From positions 1 through 64,000 of the forward strand of contig NZ_BMJA01000005.1 in assembly GCF_014642835.1 (NCBI RefSeq): DNA of 64,000 nucleotides, given 5' to 3'. This stretch comes from Dyella nitratireducens. Lineage in GTDB: Bacteria > Pseudomonadota > Gammaproteobacteria > Xanthomonadales > Rhodanobacteraceae. The notes under the pieces are model-generated. The model was not told the origin of the DNA, searched no databases, and was given only the letters and a program-made list of their open reading frames with translations. Numbering within the stretch: position 1 is the first letter of the stretch; each line of letters begins with the position of its first letter. Position numbers and translations under genes: made by a program. Below are positions 15,294-25,238 of this stretch, one piece after another.

Positions 15294-16928
15294 ATGCGTA
15301 TCTGCGCAAAGCGCGGGATGAGTGCGGTATTTGTCATCGCGTTTTTGATCGGTGTGACCATACCCGCCGGCGTGGCGAGAGCCAGCCTTTTCGGCCCGCC
15401 ATCCACGCCGCTGATCCCTAACGTCCAGCAATACACATCCGGCATCTCAGTGTGGAAACCTGCCGCGAACACACGCATCGTGCTGGATGCAACGGCTTCC
15501 GCGCAGCTTCAGGATGCTGCCAACGTGCTGGCACAGGAAATGGTTTCCGAAGGATGGGAAAGCACGCCGCCCGCCGTCGTACAGGGCGTCACTTCCCAAG
15601 CTGCAGACATTCATCTTTTTTTGGGTCCGGTGAGTGACGTCAGCAGCCCTGAGGGTTACCAGATCACCGTGGCAAACGGCCTGCAGATCAAGGGCGTAGG
15701 CGTCGCTGGCGCTTTCTATGCAACGCGCACCCTCCTGCAAACGCTGCGCACCCGGAAACAGTATGCCGGCACCGTCGTCGATTGGCCGGCCTACGCGCAT
15801 CGCGGCGTCATGGTGGATATTGCGCGCAAGTATTTCACGCCAGGCTGGATCGAGCAGCTCATTCGGGATATGGCGTGGATGAAGTTGAATGTGTTGCAGC
15901 TCCATATTTCCGACAACACGGGTTTCGGCATTCAATTGGCCGGCCATCCCGACATCACGACGTCGCCTTCGCTGAGCCGAGCCGACGTGCAAGCGATCCT
16001 CGCGGTGGCCATCCGCTATCACGTCGAAATCATCCCGGATGTTGATACGCCTTCGCATGCCACCAAACTGCTGGCCAATCACCCACCGTGGCAACTCAAG
16101 CTTGCCAACGGCGACAGGTTGAGCGATCACATCGACTATTCGATTCCCGCGGCCAGGCACTATGTGGCGTCCCTCCTCACCGAAGTGGCTCAACTCTTTC
16201 CCGGGCGACGCTTCCATATCGGAGGCGACGAATATTTTCCGGCCCCGTGGCAAACCGGTAACGATCTTGTCACCGCCACGAGCGCACCGCAGTTGGTCGC
16301 CTATGCACAATCCATCGGCGGACCCCATGCCACGCTCTTCAATGGCTTCAATGTCTATTTCAATGAACTTGGCGGTGTGTTGACGTCGCTCGGCAAGACC
16401 CCTGCCGTATGGAGTGACGACATCTACCCCGGCGACGGCGTCAGCGCTATGGCGTTGAACACCTCTACACAAATCGTCGACTGGATCCGCTGGAACGACA
16501 CCAAACCCAATGCCGGTAACTATGCCAAGGCGGGGTATCCGATCATCAATGTCAATGGCGATTATCTGTACTTCATTCTCGATGGCACCAGCCATACTGG
16601 GGTAGGCACCGGCCCGACCAAAAACCCGCAGGGCATTTACGAAACGTGGGCGCCGCGCACCTTCATGGGCAGCGCCGGTAACGGTGGCGATTACGTGCTG
16701 CCTACCTATCTGCCGATGCTCGGCGCGCAATTGTCGATCTGGTGTGACAGTCCAAATGCTTTGACGGAAACCCAGGTGAGCCAGCGGTTCACGCCCTGGC
16801 GCAGCACGTTTGCACAGCAGGTGTGGGGCTCGTCCAAGATCGTTTCTTCGTACAACCGCGGCCTGTTGAGCAGTGGCTTCGTCGACATCATGTCAAGGGT
16901 GGGTCCTGCTCCGGCAGGCGTGAACTAA
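15294..16928 (+). CDS. Secreted beta-N-acetylhexosaminidase, glycoside hydrolase family 20
   Basis: Exo-acting hydrolase releasing terminal N-acetylglucosamine or N-acetylgalactosamine, for example from chitin oligomers or glycans. The 544-residue precursor has a signal peptide (VFVIAFLIGVTIPAGVARA). A GH20b-type domain follows (roughly residues 40-160, including YQITVANGLQIKGVGVAGAFYATRTLLQ). The catalytic barrel opens with AHRGVMVDIARKYF and contains LQLHISDNTGF and the catalytic pair in HIGGDEYFPA. GGAGG stands nine bases before the ATG at 15294; an upstream ATG at 15204 lies inside the inverted repeat. The protein is probably periplasmic or extracellular. Confidence 0.92.
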   Translation: MRICAKRGMSAVFVIAFLIGVTIPAGVARASLFGPPSTPLIPNVQQYTSGISVWKPAANTRIVLDATASAQLQDAANVLAQEMVSEGWESTPPAVVQGVTSQAADIHLFLGPVSDVSSPEGYQITVANGLQIKGVGVAGAFYATRTLLQTLRTRKQYAGTVVDWPAYAHRGVMVDIARKYFTPGWIEQLIRDMAWMKLNVLQLHISDNTGFGIQLAGHPDITTSPSLSRADVQAILAVAIRYHVEIIPDVDTPSHATKLLANHPPWQLKLANGDRLSDHIDYSIPAARHYVASLLTEVAQLFPGRRFHIGGDEYFPAPWQTGNDLVTATSAPQLVAYAQSIGGPHATLFNGFNVYFNELGGVLTSLGKTPAVWSDDIYPGDGVSAMALNTSTQIVDWIRWNDTKPNAGNYAKAGYPIINVNGDYLYFILDGTSHTGVGTGPTKNPQGIYETWAPRTFMGSAGNGGDYVLPTYLPMLGAQLSIWCDSPNALTETQVSQRFTPWRSTFAQQVWGSSKIVSSYNRGLLSSGFVDIMSRVGPAPAGVN

Positions 16929-17109
16929 GAAGACGCTGATTCGTTGCGCGTCGATGACAGCGGCAGGATGCAGCGATCCATGTGATGCACACATTGTCGC
17001 ACCTGCTTGACCGCTGCGACGCACAACGAATAAATCGCGAACCTCTGTCTATACTGCCCCATCAGTCCGCTTCAAATCACTTGGTTCAACCAACGATGGG
17101 GAGGCACCG

Positions 17110-19134
17110 ATGCTGCAGCAGTATGGCTTGTGGATCGCGTTAGCTTGCGCGGTCGTGGCGATTTTGTACGGGGCGTTTTCCGTGCGATGGGTACTGGCGA
17201 AATCACCAGGCAACCCTCGCATGCAGGAAATTGCCTCGGCTATCCAGGAAGGCGCGCGCGCCTACCTCAACCGCCAGTACCGCACGATCGCGCTAGTGGG
17301 CGTGGTGCTGCTGGTCATTATCGGGTTCGCCCTGGACTGGGGGACGGGCATCGGCTTTCTGATCGGTGCAGTGCTATCCGGCGCTACCGGTTATATCGGC
17401 ATGAACGTCTCGGTACGCGCCAATGTGCGTACCGCCGAAGCCGCACGCAGCGGGCTGGCTTCCGCCTTGAACGTGGCATTTCGCGGCGGTGCGATCACCG
17501 GCATGCTGGTGGTCGGCCTGGCCCTGCTTGGTGTGGCCGGTTATTTCGCAGTGCTTACGCACATGGGCTACGACAACGACCGTGCCTTGCATGCGATGAT
17601 CGGCCTGGCCTTCGGCTCCTCGCTGATCTCGATCTTCGCGCGTCTAGGTGGTGGCATCTTCACCAAGGGTGCCGACGTGGGCGCGGACCTGGTCGGCAAG
17701 GTGGAAGCCGGCATCCCGGAAGACGACCCGCGCAATCCCGCGGTCATCGCCGACAACGTAGGCGACAACGTCGGTGACTGCGCCGGCATGGCCGCCGACC
17801 TTTTCGAAACCTATGCGGTGACGCTGATTGCCAGCATGCTGCTCGGCGGCGTGGTCGGCGAGCAGGCCGGTGCGAATGCGGTGCTGTATCCGCTGCTACT
17901 CGGCGGCGCTTCGATCATCGCCTCGGTGATCGGCACCTTCTTCGTACGCGCACGCGGTACGAAGATCATGAACGCGTTGTACATGGGTGTGGTGATCTCC
18001 GCAGTACTGGCGGCCATTGCATTCTGGCCGATCACCAAGACGCTGATGGCCGATGCCACACTGGGCGTCACGCGCCTGTACGGCAGCGCGCTGATCGGGT
18101 TGGTGTTGACCGGCGTCATCGTGGTGATTACCGAGTACTACACCGCCACCGAATATGCCCCCGTGCGCCACGTGGCGAAGTCTTCGACCACCGGTCACGC
18201 GACCAACATCATCGCCGGACTTGGTGTGTCGATGAAATCGACCGCGCTGCCGGTACTCGCCGTCTGTGCGGCCATCTGGGGCGCCTATGCGCTGGCAGGT
18301 TTGTACGGCATTGCCGTGGCCGCCACCGCAATGCTGTCGATGACGGGCATGGTCGTGGCACTCGACGCTTACGGTCCTATCACCGACAACGCCGGAGGCA
18401 TCGCCGAAATGGCCGAACTGCCGCCAGACGTCCGCGGCGTGACCGATCCGTTGGACGCGGTGGGCAACACCACCAAGGCTGTCACCAAGGGCTACGCGAT
18501 CGGTTCGGCCGGCCTGGCCGCACTGGTGCTGTTTGCCGATTACACGCACCGCTTGTCGCTGGAGCATGCGGGCACCACCTTTGCCTTCGATCTTTCCGAT
18601 CACCGCGTGATCGTAGGCTTGTTGATTGGTGGCCTGATCCCGTACCTGTTCGGTGCGATGGCGATGGAAGCGGTGGGTCGTGCCGCGGGCGCGGTGGTGG
18701 AAGAAGTACGCCGCCAATTCCGCGAGATCACCGGCATCATGGAGGGCACCACCAAGCCGGACTACTCTCGTGCGGTAGACCTGCTGACCAAGTCGGCGAT
18801 CAACGAAATGCTGATTCCCTCGCTGCTGCCGGTGCTGGTGCCGATCATCGTCGGCTTCGCGCTCGGCCCCGTCGCACTCGGCGGCATGCTGATCGGCACC
18901 ATCGTCACCGGCTTGTTCGTGGCCATCTCGATGACCACCGGCGGCGGCGCCTGGGACAACGCCAAGAAATACATCGAAGACGGCAATTTCGGCGGTAAAG
19001 GCTCGGATGCGCACAAGGCTGCAGTCACCGGTGATACGGTCGGCGATCCTTACAAGGACACGGCCGGTCCGGCTGTGAATCCGTTGATCAAGATCATCAA
19101 TATCGTGGCGCTATTGCTGATTCCATTGCTGTAA
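17110..19134 (+). CDS. hppA: K+-independent membrane H+-translocating pyrophosphatase
   Basis: Couples PPi hydrolysis to proton pumping across the inner membrane. The 674-residue protein has about 16 membrane segments and the family cores [56 protein letters not shown] and [18 protein letters not shown]. In the diagnostic GNTTK motif the lysine is present ([10 protein letters not shown]), marking the potassium-insensitive, proton-pumping subtype; K+-dependent enzymes have Ala there. The start at 17110 has a GGGGAGG-type ribosome binding site. The window also carries PPi-dependent phosphofructokinase and soluble pyrophosphatase. Confidence 0.96.
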   Translation: MLQQYGLWIALACAVVAILYGAFSVRWVLAKSPGNPRMQEIASAIQEGARAYLNRQYRTIALVGVVLLVIIGFALDWGTGIGFLIGAVLSGATGYIGMNVSVRANVRTAEAARSGLASALNVAFRGGAITGMLVVGLALLGVAGYFAVLTHMGYDNDRALHAMIGLAFGSSLISIFARLGGGIFTKGADVGADLVGKVEAGIPEDDPRNPAVIADNVGDNVGDCAGMAADLFETYAVTLIASMLLGGVVGEQAGANAVLYPLLLGGASIIASVIGTFFVRARGTKIMNALYMGVVISAVLAAIAFWPITKTLMADATLGVTRLYGSALIGLVLTGVIVVITEYYTATEYAPVRHVAKSSTTGHATNIIAGLGVSMKSTALPVLAVCAAIWGAYALAGLYGIAVAATAMLSMTGMVVALDAYGPITDNAGGIAEMAELPPDVRGVTDPLDAVGNTTKAVTKGYAIGSAGLAALVLFADYTHRLSLEHAGTTFAFDLSDHRVIVGLLIGGLIPYLFGAMAMEAVGRAAGAVVEEVRRQFREITGIMEGTTKPDYSRAVDLLTKSAINEMLIPSLLPVLVPIIVGFALGPVALGGMLIGTIVTGLFVAISMTTGGGAWDNAKKYIEDGNFGGKGSDAHKAAVTGDTVGDPYKDTAGPAVNPLIKIINIVALLLIPLL

Positions 19135-19144
19135 GCACAACACG

Positions 19145-19178
19145 CCTCGAACCCGGTGATGACACGCCGGGTTCGAGG
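19145..19178. terminator. Terminator-like hairpin between hppA and the convergent HAF-repeat gene
   Basis: CCTCGAACCCGG pairs perfectly with CCGGGTTCGAGG (12 bp) around a 10-base loop, 10 bases after the hppA stop. No strong T-run follows on either strand. It probably serves both convergent genes. Confidence 0.55.
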
Positions 19179-19196
19179 CTGCCGCGCAAGCTACCT

Positions 19197-20360
19197 CTAA
19201 AAGCCGTCAGGAATCGCCAGAAACGTCGAACTGACACCTGTCGTTGCGTTCGTCGATTGCCCGGTGATTTCACCCGCATCATTGATGTCGTTCGCGTACA
19301 CGAGTTGATCGGTATATCCGGGCGCAACCAATGTATTGAGATCGACGATGCTGCCGTTGCGCCACCTCACCGCGCGACATCCATTGGCACCGCATGATTC
19401 ACCGACGATCACACCTTGATCATTGATACCCAGCGCTTCGCTGATGGCATCGCCCGGCAGTGTACCCAGATCGCGCATGCCGGCAGCCGCCGTCCAGATA
19501 AACGCGTGCGCATTGAAATTCCCTGCACTTCCACCACCAGGTACGTTGGCAAAACCAACCACAACACCATGCTCGTTGATCGCCATAGGCGTGTTCCACG
19601 CCAATACGCCGAGATTGCCCAGATCGATCACGTGGTGGTGTTGCCACATCACCGCATGAATAGCCGAATAGCGGCCCACCGCTTGATCGCATAGCCCCGA
19701 AATACCGACGATCTGACCCTGATCGTTGATGGCGGTCGCCGCGCCGGAGGTGTCGCCCTGGATGACCGGCAGCGCGCGAATATCATCATCAGCGGGGCCC
19801 CACACCACCGGCTTGAACTGCAGTACTTGCTTGGCCGCGGGATCGCAGGTGGGATCGTGCACTGCGTTTTCAGCCCATCCGACGATCAAACCCAGATTGT
19901 TCGCACCAGCAGCGAAACCATTGTTGCCGCCGAGCGTGGGCAAAGCCTGCATATGGCCCCACCGCCAAACGAAACCCAGGCAGGTGTGTCCTGTCACCGT
20001 GGGGAAGAATGCCGAACAACTCCAGTTCTCACCCAGGGGATCTACCTGCGCCGTTTCGGCAATGCCGACCAGCACGCCAGTATCGTTTTTCACCGGCCAG
20101 GTAATTCCACTGTTGGCGCCGCCCAAGGTGCCGAGGTCAAACGCCGAACCGCCCAGCCAAAGCGCGGCATGCATGTTCTGGTTACCTGGCAGATTGGAAA
20201 AGCCGCTGACCAATCCACCGTTATTGATGCTGATGCCGGCACTCGACGTGCCACCCAACGAACCGAGATTGCGGACCTGGTATCGGCCTGCCGCAGCTGC
20301 CGGCATTGACGTACCCATCACGCACAAAGCCACCACTAACACGCTCGTTATACGACGCAT
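19197..20360 (-). CDS. Exported HAF-repeat protein
   Basis: A 387-residue precursor with a signal peptide (ITSVLVVALCVMGTSMPAAAA). It is followed by at least six approximately 50-residue HAF repeats with the pattern LGTLGG-x-S/N-x-A-x-x-IN-x-x-G-x-VVG, for example LGSLGGTSSAGISINNGGLV and LGTLPGDAISEALGINDQGV. Such proteins are predicted extracellular beta-propeller-like repeat proteins; their function is not established. The ATG at 20360 has AAGGAG six bases upstream and is preferred to the ATG at 20375. It is divergent from the MocR-type regulator at 20497 and convergent with hppA. Confidence 0.88.
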   Translation of the reverse strand: MRRITSVLVVALCVMGTSMPAAAAGRYQVRNLGSLGGTSSAGISINNGGLVSGFSNLPGNQNMHAALWLGGSAFDLGTLGGANSGITWPVKNDTGVLVGIAETAQVDPLGENWSCSAFFPTVTGHTCLGFVWRWGHMQALPTLGGNNGFAAGANNLGLIVGWAENAVHDPTCDPAAKQVLQFKPVVWGPADDDIRALPVIQGDTSGAATAINDQGQIVGISGLCDQAVGRYSAIHAVMWQHHHVIDLGNLGVLAWNTPMAINEHGVVVGFANVPGGGSAGNFNAHAFIWTAAAGMRDLGTLPGDAISEALGINDQGVIVGESCGANGCRAVRWRNGSIVDLNTLVAPGYTDQLVYANDINDAGEITGQSTNATTGVSSTFLAIPDGF

Positions 20361-20496
20361 GGGATGCTCCTTCATTCACGTTGCGAGGCTGGAATCAGCC
20401 GTGAGGACGAACGAGCCAAGCCTGGCGCTCCAGGGGTATGGCCAAAAGGGCCACTTTTACGACGCCGGCTAGTCCAGTCGGCGCTATAGTTCCGGC

Positions 20497-22035
20497 ATGC
20501 GCCGCTGGGCATTGACCATAGCGCTCGATCCCCAACACGAACTGCCGATGTTTCTGCAGCTCGCGCGGGCGATTGCTGGCGATATCCGCCGCGGACGGCT
20601 GAGAGCCGGCGAACCGCTGCCCGGTACGCGTGAACTGGCCGAACAGCTTGGCGTGAATCGCAACACCATCGTGGCGGGCTATGAAGAACTTGCCGCAGAA
20701 GGCCTGGTGCAAACGCGCATCGGCGGCGGCACTTTCGTTGCCGCCTCCCTGCCGCCGGATGTCCGTGCTGCGCCAGCTACGAAAGACATTCCAGCAAACA
20801 ACCCGACCTACGCTCTCGCAGAGCCCGCTCACACTGCGCCTGCCGTCAAACTGCCGCCACCTGGCAGCTTGATGATTGCGCATAGCTTGCCGGATGCGCG
20901 GCTGTTCCCTGCCGAAGCCTTCACTCGCGCGCTGCGGCGCGCGATCGTGCAACGCGGCCGTTCGCTGATCGGATATGCAGATCCTTGCGGCCACCACCGT
21001 CTGCGTGATGAGCTGGCAAAGATGCTGCGTAGCACGCGTGCCCTGCCTGCCACGCCCGACAACCTGATGGTGACGCGCAGCCTCGAACAGGGCATCGATC
21101 TGGTGGCGCGCATGCTGCTCAAGCCCGGCGACGTGGTGGCGGTGGAAGCCTTCGGCTATCCGCCTGCGTGGAGCGTGCTACGCCTGGCGGGTGCGCAATT
21201 GATGCCATTGCCAGTGGACGATGAAGGACTGAACGTGGATGCGCTGGAAGATGCACTAAAACATCAGCGCATTCGTGCCGTTTTCGTCACGCCGCATCAT
21301 CAGTTTCCTACCACTTGCGTGATGTCGCCCAAGCGCCGCGAGCGGCTCGCCGCACTAGCCTTATCGCATCAATTCGCCGTGATCGAAGACGACTACGATC
21401 ATGAATTCCATTACGCCGGCAAACCTGTTCTTCCGATTGCCTCGGGACAAGATCGCGCCAACGTGATCTATATCGGCTCGCTTTCCAACCTGCTGGCACC
21501 AGGCATCAGCACCGGTTTCATCCACGCGCCGGCGGCGACGTTCGGCCATCTTGCCGGCCTGCGTGCAGCCTGCGATCCGCGCAGTGATGTCGCCATGGAA
21601 TGCGCCATCGCCGAATTGTTTGAAGATGGCGAGCTATTGCGCCATATGCGCCGCATGTGTCGCACCTACGCAGCGCGCCGTGACGTGCTGGCAGAGGCCT
21701 TGCGGCGTCATCTCGGGAGCGCCCTGCAATTTCGAGTTCCGGAAGGCGGCATGGGACTGTGGGCACGCGTCGACGATGCCATCGCGATCGAACGCTGGAG
21801 CGAGCAAGGTAAACGCATCGGCGTGCAATTCTTCGGCGCCAGACGTTACGACTTCCATCAACGTGAGCAGCCGTATTTACGGCTTGGCTTCAGCTACCTC
21901 GACGAGGCCGAACTCGATGAAGCCGTACGGCGCATGGCCCGCGCTTTGGCGGAACTCGGTACCCGCTCGCCCAAGCTGTCCCGGGCGGCATCTCCCGGCG
22001 CTATCGGACATGATCCGCCGCCCGTGCAGATCTGA
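20497..22035 (+). CDS. MocR/GntR-type regulator lacking the PLP lysine
   Basis: A 512-residue protein with an N-terminal GntR winged helix (residues 10-80: LRAGEPLPGTRELAEQLGVNRNTIVAGYEELAAEGLVQ), a Pro/Ala-rich linker, and a class I aminotransferase-like domain (IGYADPCGHHRLRDELAKML, VFVTPHHQFPTTCVMS, VIEDDYDHEF). The position that normally holds the PLP Schiff-base lysine (T-F-S-K) is Asn331 here: GSLSNLLAPG, codon AAC. It therefore cannot form the internal aldimine and may sense a ligand without PLP chemistry. Targets are unknown; the divergent HAF gene and the downstream peptidase are candidates. The start has no strong ribosome binding site. Confidence 0.88.
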   Translation: MRRWALTIALDPQHELPMFLQLARAIAGDIRRGRLRAGEPLPGTRELAEQLGVNRNTIVAGYEELAAEGLVQTRIGGGTFVAASLPPDVRAAPATKDIPANNPTYALAEPAHTAPAVKLPPPGSLMIAHSLPDARLFPAEAFTRALRRAIVQRGRSLIGYADPCGHHRLRDELAKMLRSTRALPATPDNLMVTRSLEQGIDLVARMLLKPGDVVAVEAFGYPPAWSVLRLAGAQLMPLPVDDEGLNVDALEDALKHQRIRAVFVTPHHQFPTTCVMSPKRRERLAALALSHQFAVIEDDYDHEFHYAGKPVLPIASGQDRANVIYIGSLSNLLAPGISTGFIHAPAATFGHLAGLRAACDPRSDVAMECAIAELFEDGELLRHMRRMCRTYAARRDVLAEALRRHLGSALQFRVPEGGMGLWARVDDAIAIERWSEQGKRIGVQFFGARRYDFHQREQPYLRLGFSYLDEAELDEAVRRMARALAELGTRSPKLSRAASPGAIGHDPPPVQI

Positions 22036-22124
22036 CTTTTCCCACTGGCGTTTTGCATCGCTGGACATGCATGCTCAGCATTCCGCGCGAGGACTCTCCT
22101 CGTGCCTCACCACGGAGCGGAAGC

Positions 22125-24251
22125 ATGAGTTTGAAGGCATCGATGCGATTGGCGCTGGCGCTCGCCGTCATAATGGGTGGCATGACCCAAGCCCAAGACA
22201 CCCCGGCGCCCGGCGCCGCCGCAAACACTGACGATCCTTACCTCTGGCTGGAAGACATCCACGGCGCGCGTGCGATGGACTGGGTGAAAGCCCAGAACGC
22301 CGTCACCCAGAAGCAGTTCGCCGACAATCCCGCCTTCACCCATACGCGTGATCGCATTCTGGAAGTGCTCGATTCCGATGCGCGCATTCCGTACGTGGAA
22401 CGCCGTGGCGACTATCTCTACAACTTCTGGCAGGACAAGGCGCATCCGCGCGGTCTCTGGCGCCGTACCACGCTGGAGGAATACCGCAAGACCGAGCCGA
22501 AGTGGGATGTGCTGCTGGATATCGATGCCCTCAACAAGGCCGAAGGCAAGCGCTGGGTGTTCAAGGGCAGCGATTGCCTGAAGCCCGATTACAAGCGCTG
22601 CCTGCTCAGCCTGTCGCCGGACGGCGGTGACGCGGTGGAAGTGCGCGAATTCGACATTCCCAGCAAATCGTTCGTGAAAGACGGCTTCCTGCTGCCGGTC
22701 GCCAAGACCCAGGTAGGCTGGATCGATCAGGATCACGTTTACGTGGGCACTGATTTCGGGCCAGGCTCGATGACCACCTCAAGCTATCCGCGCATTGCAA
22801 AAGCGTGGAAGCGCGGCACGCCGCTCAGCGCTGCCACGACGGTGTACGAAGGCAAGATGGAAGATCTTGCGATAAGTGCCAGCCATGACCGCACGCCAGG
22901 CTTCGAGCGTGATTTCATCAGCGTGGCGCACGACTTTTTCCACAGCGACACGTATCAGCTCAAAGACGGCAAGCTGATCCATCTGGATGTGCCGACCGAT
23001 GCAGCCATGGTGGACCCGCATCGCGAATGGCTGCTGGTACAACTACGCACGGCCTGGACCGTGGGCGGCACCACCTATCCTTCGGGCGCGCTGATCGCCA
23101 CGAAGTTCGACGACTTCATCGCCGGCAAGCGCCAATTCACCACGCTGTTCGTGCCGGACCAGCACACGGCCCTGTCGAACTACGCCTGGACGAAGCATCA
23201 CCTGATTCTCGACGTCATGGATGACGTGAAGAGCCGGATCGACGTGCTCACACCGAAAGCTGACGGTACCTGGGCACGCGAAGATATGCCCGGTGCGCCC
23301 ACCTACAGCACGGTATCGGTGGTCGACACTGATCCGGATAACAGCGACGAATACTGGCTCAGCGTGACCGGTTTCCTCACGCCTTCATCGCTGGAGCGTG
23401 GCGTGCTCGGCGAGGGGCAGGCGCAAACGATCAAGCACAGCCCAACGTTCTTCGATGCATCGAAATACGAGGTGAGCCAGCATTTCGTGAAGTCCAAGGA
23501 CGGTACGGAGGTACCCTATTTCGAGATCGCGCCGAAGAATGTGAAGCTCGACGGCAACAACCGCACCCTGCTCTACGGCTACGGCGGTTTCGAGGTATCG
23601 CTGCAACCGTTCTACAGCGGCAGCATCGGCCGTGCGTGGCTGGATCGCGGCGGCGTGTACGTCATCGCCAATATCCGTGGTGGTGGCGAGTATGGTCCGC
23701 GTTGGCACCAGGCGGCATTGCAAGCCAACCGCCCGCGTGCCTATGAAGATTTTGCGGCGGTGGCGAGCGACCTGATCAAACGTGGTGTTACATCGCCAGC
23801 GCATCTTGGTGCAGAAGGTGGCAGCAACGGCGGCCTGCTGATGGGCAACATGCTTACGCTGTATCCACAGCTGTTTGGCGCGATCTCCTGCGAAGTGCCG
23901 CTGCTGGACATGAAGCGCTATGTGCATCTTTCTGCTGGCGCTTCGTGGATCGCCGAATACGGCAATCCGGATGACCCCAAGCAATGGGCATTCATCAAGA
24001 CGTTCTCGCCGTATCAGAACGTCAAAGCCGATGCGGCCTATCCTTCCGTGCTGTTCTACACCACCACCAGCGACGACCGCGTAGGCCCAGTGCAGGCGCG
24101 CAAGATGGCTGCGAAGATGGAAGGCATGGGCTACAAGAACGTGTGGTTCTACGAGAACACCGAAGGCGGTCACGGCGCCGGCGCGGACAACAAGCAAGCG
24201 GCTTACATGCATGCGCTGGCTTATGAATTCTTGTGGGATCGGTTGAAGTAA
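22125..24251 (+). CDS. Prolyl oligopeptidase family serine peptidase (S9A)
   Basis: A 708-residue exported peptidase with a signal peptide (LALALAVIMGGMTQAQ), an N-terminal propeller region beginning DDPYLWLEDIHGARAMDWVK, and a C-terminal alpha/beta hydrolase. The nucleophile is Ser567 in EGGSNGGLLMGN, the acid is in TTTSDDRVGP and the histidine in TEGGHGAGAD. It cleaves short peptides, typically after proline or similar residues, probably in the periplasm. The start at 22125 (MSLKASMRLALAL) has CGGAG upstream. It follows the MocR gene on the same strand by 89 bases. Confidence 0.94.
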   Translation: MSLKASMRLALALAVIMGGMTQAQDTPAPGAAANTDDPYLWLEDIHGARAMDWVKAQNAVTQKQFADNPAFTHTRDRILEVLDSDARIPYVERRGDYLYNFWQDKAHPRGLWRRTTLEEYRKTEPKWDVLLDIDALNKAEGKRWVFKGSDCLKPDYKRCLLSLSPDGGDAVEVREFDIPSKSFVKDGFLLPVAKTQVGWIDQDHVYVGTDFGPGSMTTSSYPRIAKAWKRGTPLSAATTVYEGKMEDLAISASHDRTPGFERDFISVAHDFFHSDTYQLKDGKLIHLDVPTDAAMVDPHREWLLVQLRTAWTVGGTTYPSGALIATKFDDFIAGKRQFTTLFVPDQHTALSNYAWTKHHLILDVMDDVKSRIDVLTPKADGTWAREDMPGAPTYSTVSVVDTDPDNSDEYWLSVTGFLTPSSLERGVLGEGQAQTIKHSPTFFDASKYEVSQHFVKSKDGTEVPYFEIAPKNVKLDGNNRTLLYGYGGFEVSLQPFYSGSIGRAWLDRGGVYVIANIRGGGEYGPRWHQAALQANRPRAYEDFAAVASDLIKRGVTSPAHLGAEGGSNGGLLMGNMLTLYPQLFGAISCEVPLLDMKRYVHLSAGASWIAEYGNPDDPKQWAFIKTFSPYQNVKADAAYPSVLFYTTTSDDRVGPVQARKMAAKMEGMGYKNVWFYENTEGGHGAGADNKQAAYMHALAYEFLWDRLK

Positions 24252-24260
24252 TCGCGATGC

Positions 24261-24290
24261 AGCGCCCTCTCCCCGTCGGGAGAGGGCGCT
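24261..24290 (+). terminator. Strong hairpin terminator after the peptidase gene
   Basis: AGCGCCCTCTCCC pairs perfectly with GGGAGAGGGCGCT (13 bp) around CGTC, then AGAATCTTCT. It lies 10 bases past the peptidase stop and 12 bases before the next ATG, so it may attenuate rather than fully separate the two genes. Confidence 0.65.
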
Positions 24291-24302
24291 AGAATCTTCT
24301 GC

Positions 24303-25160
24303 ATGACATCGCACCTCCCGATACGCCCCGAACTCCGCGAATGGATCCTCAGCACCACGCGTGCCGGCCACGGCGTCGACACCGTGTTGAAAATGATGCA
24401 GGAAACCGGCTACGACCCGCGGCAAAGCCGCAGCATCGTCGCCTCCGTGCTGAACATGCCGATCTCTGCACTGGATGCACACACGCAGGCACCGGCACCC
24501 AAGAACCAGGGCCGCCGCACGCGGCATCCGGAAGCACCGCAGATGGTAGCCAACGGCCACACGGTCCACGTGGGGCTGAGCATGGAATCACCCGCATTGC
24601 GCGTGCTCAACGATTTTCTTTTGGCTGAGGAATGCAGGGCACTGATCGAACAGGCCAAGCCGCGCCTGCAGCGTGCCAAGACGGTCGACAGCGCGGGCAA
24701 GCAGCAGATTGATGCGCGCCGTACCAGCGAAGGCATGTTTTTCACCATCGGCGAAACGCCGCTGGTGCAGCGCATTGAACAGCGCATCGCCACCATGCTG
24801 AGCATCCCGGTTGATCACGGCGAAGGTCTGCAGGTGTTGCATTATCTGCCTGGGCAGCAATACGACGCGCACTATGACTGGTTCAACCCCGAACAGCCCG
24901 GGTTTGCAGCCATCACCGCCAAGGGCGGCCAACGCATTGCCAGCCTGGTGATGTACTTGAACACGCCTGAGGAAGGCGGCGGAACCGCCTTTCCGGAAGT
25001 GGGACTGACCGTGACGGCGCTGCGCGGTTCGGCCGTCTATTTCGCTTACGACACCGGCGACGAGGCATCGCTGCATGCCGGCTTGCCAGTGCAGAAGGGC
25101 GAGAAGTGGATTGCCACCAAGTGGTTGCGCGAACACCCGTTCCAGAAAGCCTCGCGCTAA
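24303..25160 (+). CDS. 2-oxoglutarate/Fe(II) dioxygenase, prolyl 4-hydroxylase-like
   Basis: A 285-residue enzyme with the P4Hc fold. The facial triad is visible as His190-x-Asp192 in YDAHYDWF and a distal His in ASLHAGLPV, with the 2-oxoglutarate lysine in KGEKWIATKW. The region MYLNTPEEGGGTAFPEVGLT is characteristic of procollagen prolyl hydroxylase-like proteins. About 95 N-terminal residues precede the catalytic domain, containing an Arg/Pro-rich linker and an N-terminal helical part (MMQETGYDPRQSRSIVASVL). The protein substrate is unknown. The gene ends five bases before a paired GTAG repeat. Confidence 0.92.
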   Translation: MTSHLPIRPELREWILSTTRAGHGVDTVLKMMQETGYDPRQSRSIVASVLNMPISALDAHTQAPAPKNQGRRTRHPEAPQMVANGHTVHVGLSMESPALRVLNDFLLAEECRALIEQAKPRLQRAKTVDSAGKQQIDARRTSEGMFFTIGETPLVQRIEQRIATMLSIPVDHGEGLQVLHYLPGQQYDAHYDWFNPEQPGFAAITAKGGQRIASLVMYLNTPEEGGGTAFPEVGLTVTALRGSAVYFAYDTGDEASLHAGLPVQKGEKWIATKWLREHPFQKASR

Positions 25161-25164
25161 ATCC

Positions 25165-25238
25165 GTAGGTTGGGGTGCAAACCCCAACATCCGAACACCA
25201 CGCAGCATGGCTATGTTGGGGTTTGCACCCCAACCTAC
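25165..25238. repeat. Paired GTAG-type REP palindrome, copy 1
   Basis: Two units face each other. GTAG plus an 8-bp hairpin (GTTGGGGT, GCAA loop, ACCCCAAC) occupies 25165-25188, and its reverse complement ending in CTAC occupies 25215-25238. The layout (GTAG tetranucleotide 5' to a short hairpin, inverted pairs) matches the SMAG/REP class mobilised by RAYT-type transposases. The CTAC end supplies the TAG stop of the minus-strand membrane gene ending at 25235. Confidence 0.88.

Noticed and set aside
15447-16730. Open frame of about 427 codons antisense to the GH20 gene
   Set aside because: Low-information Arg/His/Gly sequence opposite a gene with a catalytic GGDEY motif and a signal peptide.
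17896-19014. Long open frame (about 370 codons) antisense to hppA
   Set aside because: Composition is His/Arg/Gly-rich with no motif, and it mirrors the high third-position GC of hppA, which is an unambiguous gene.
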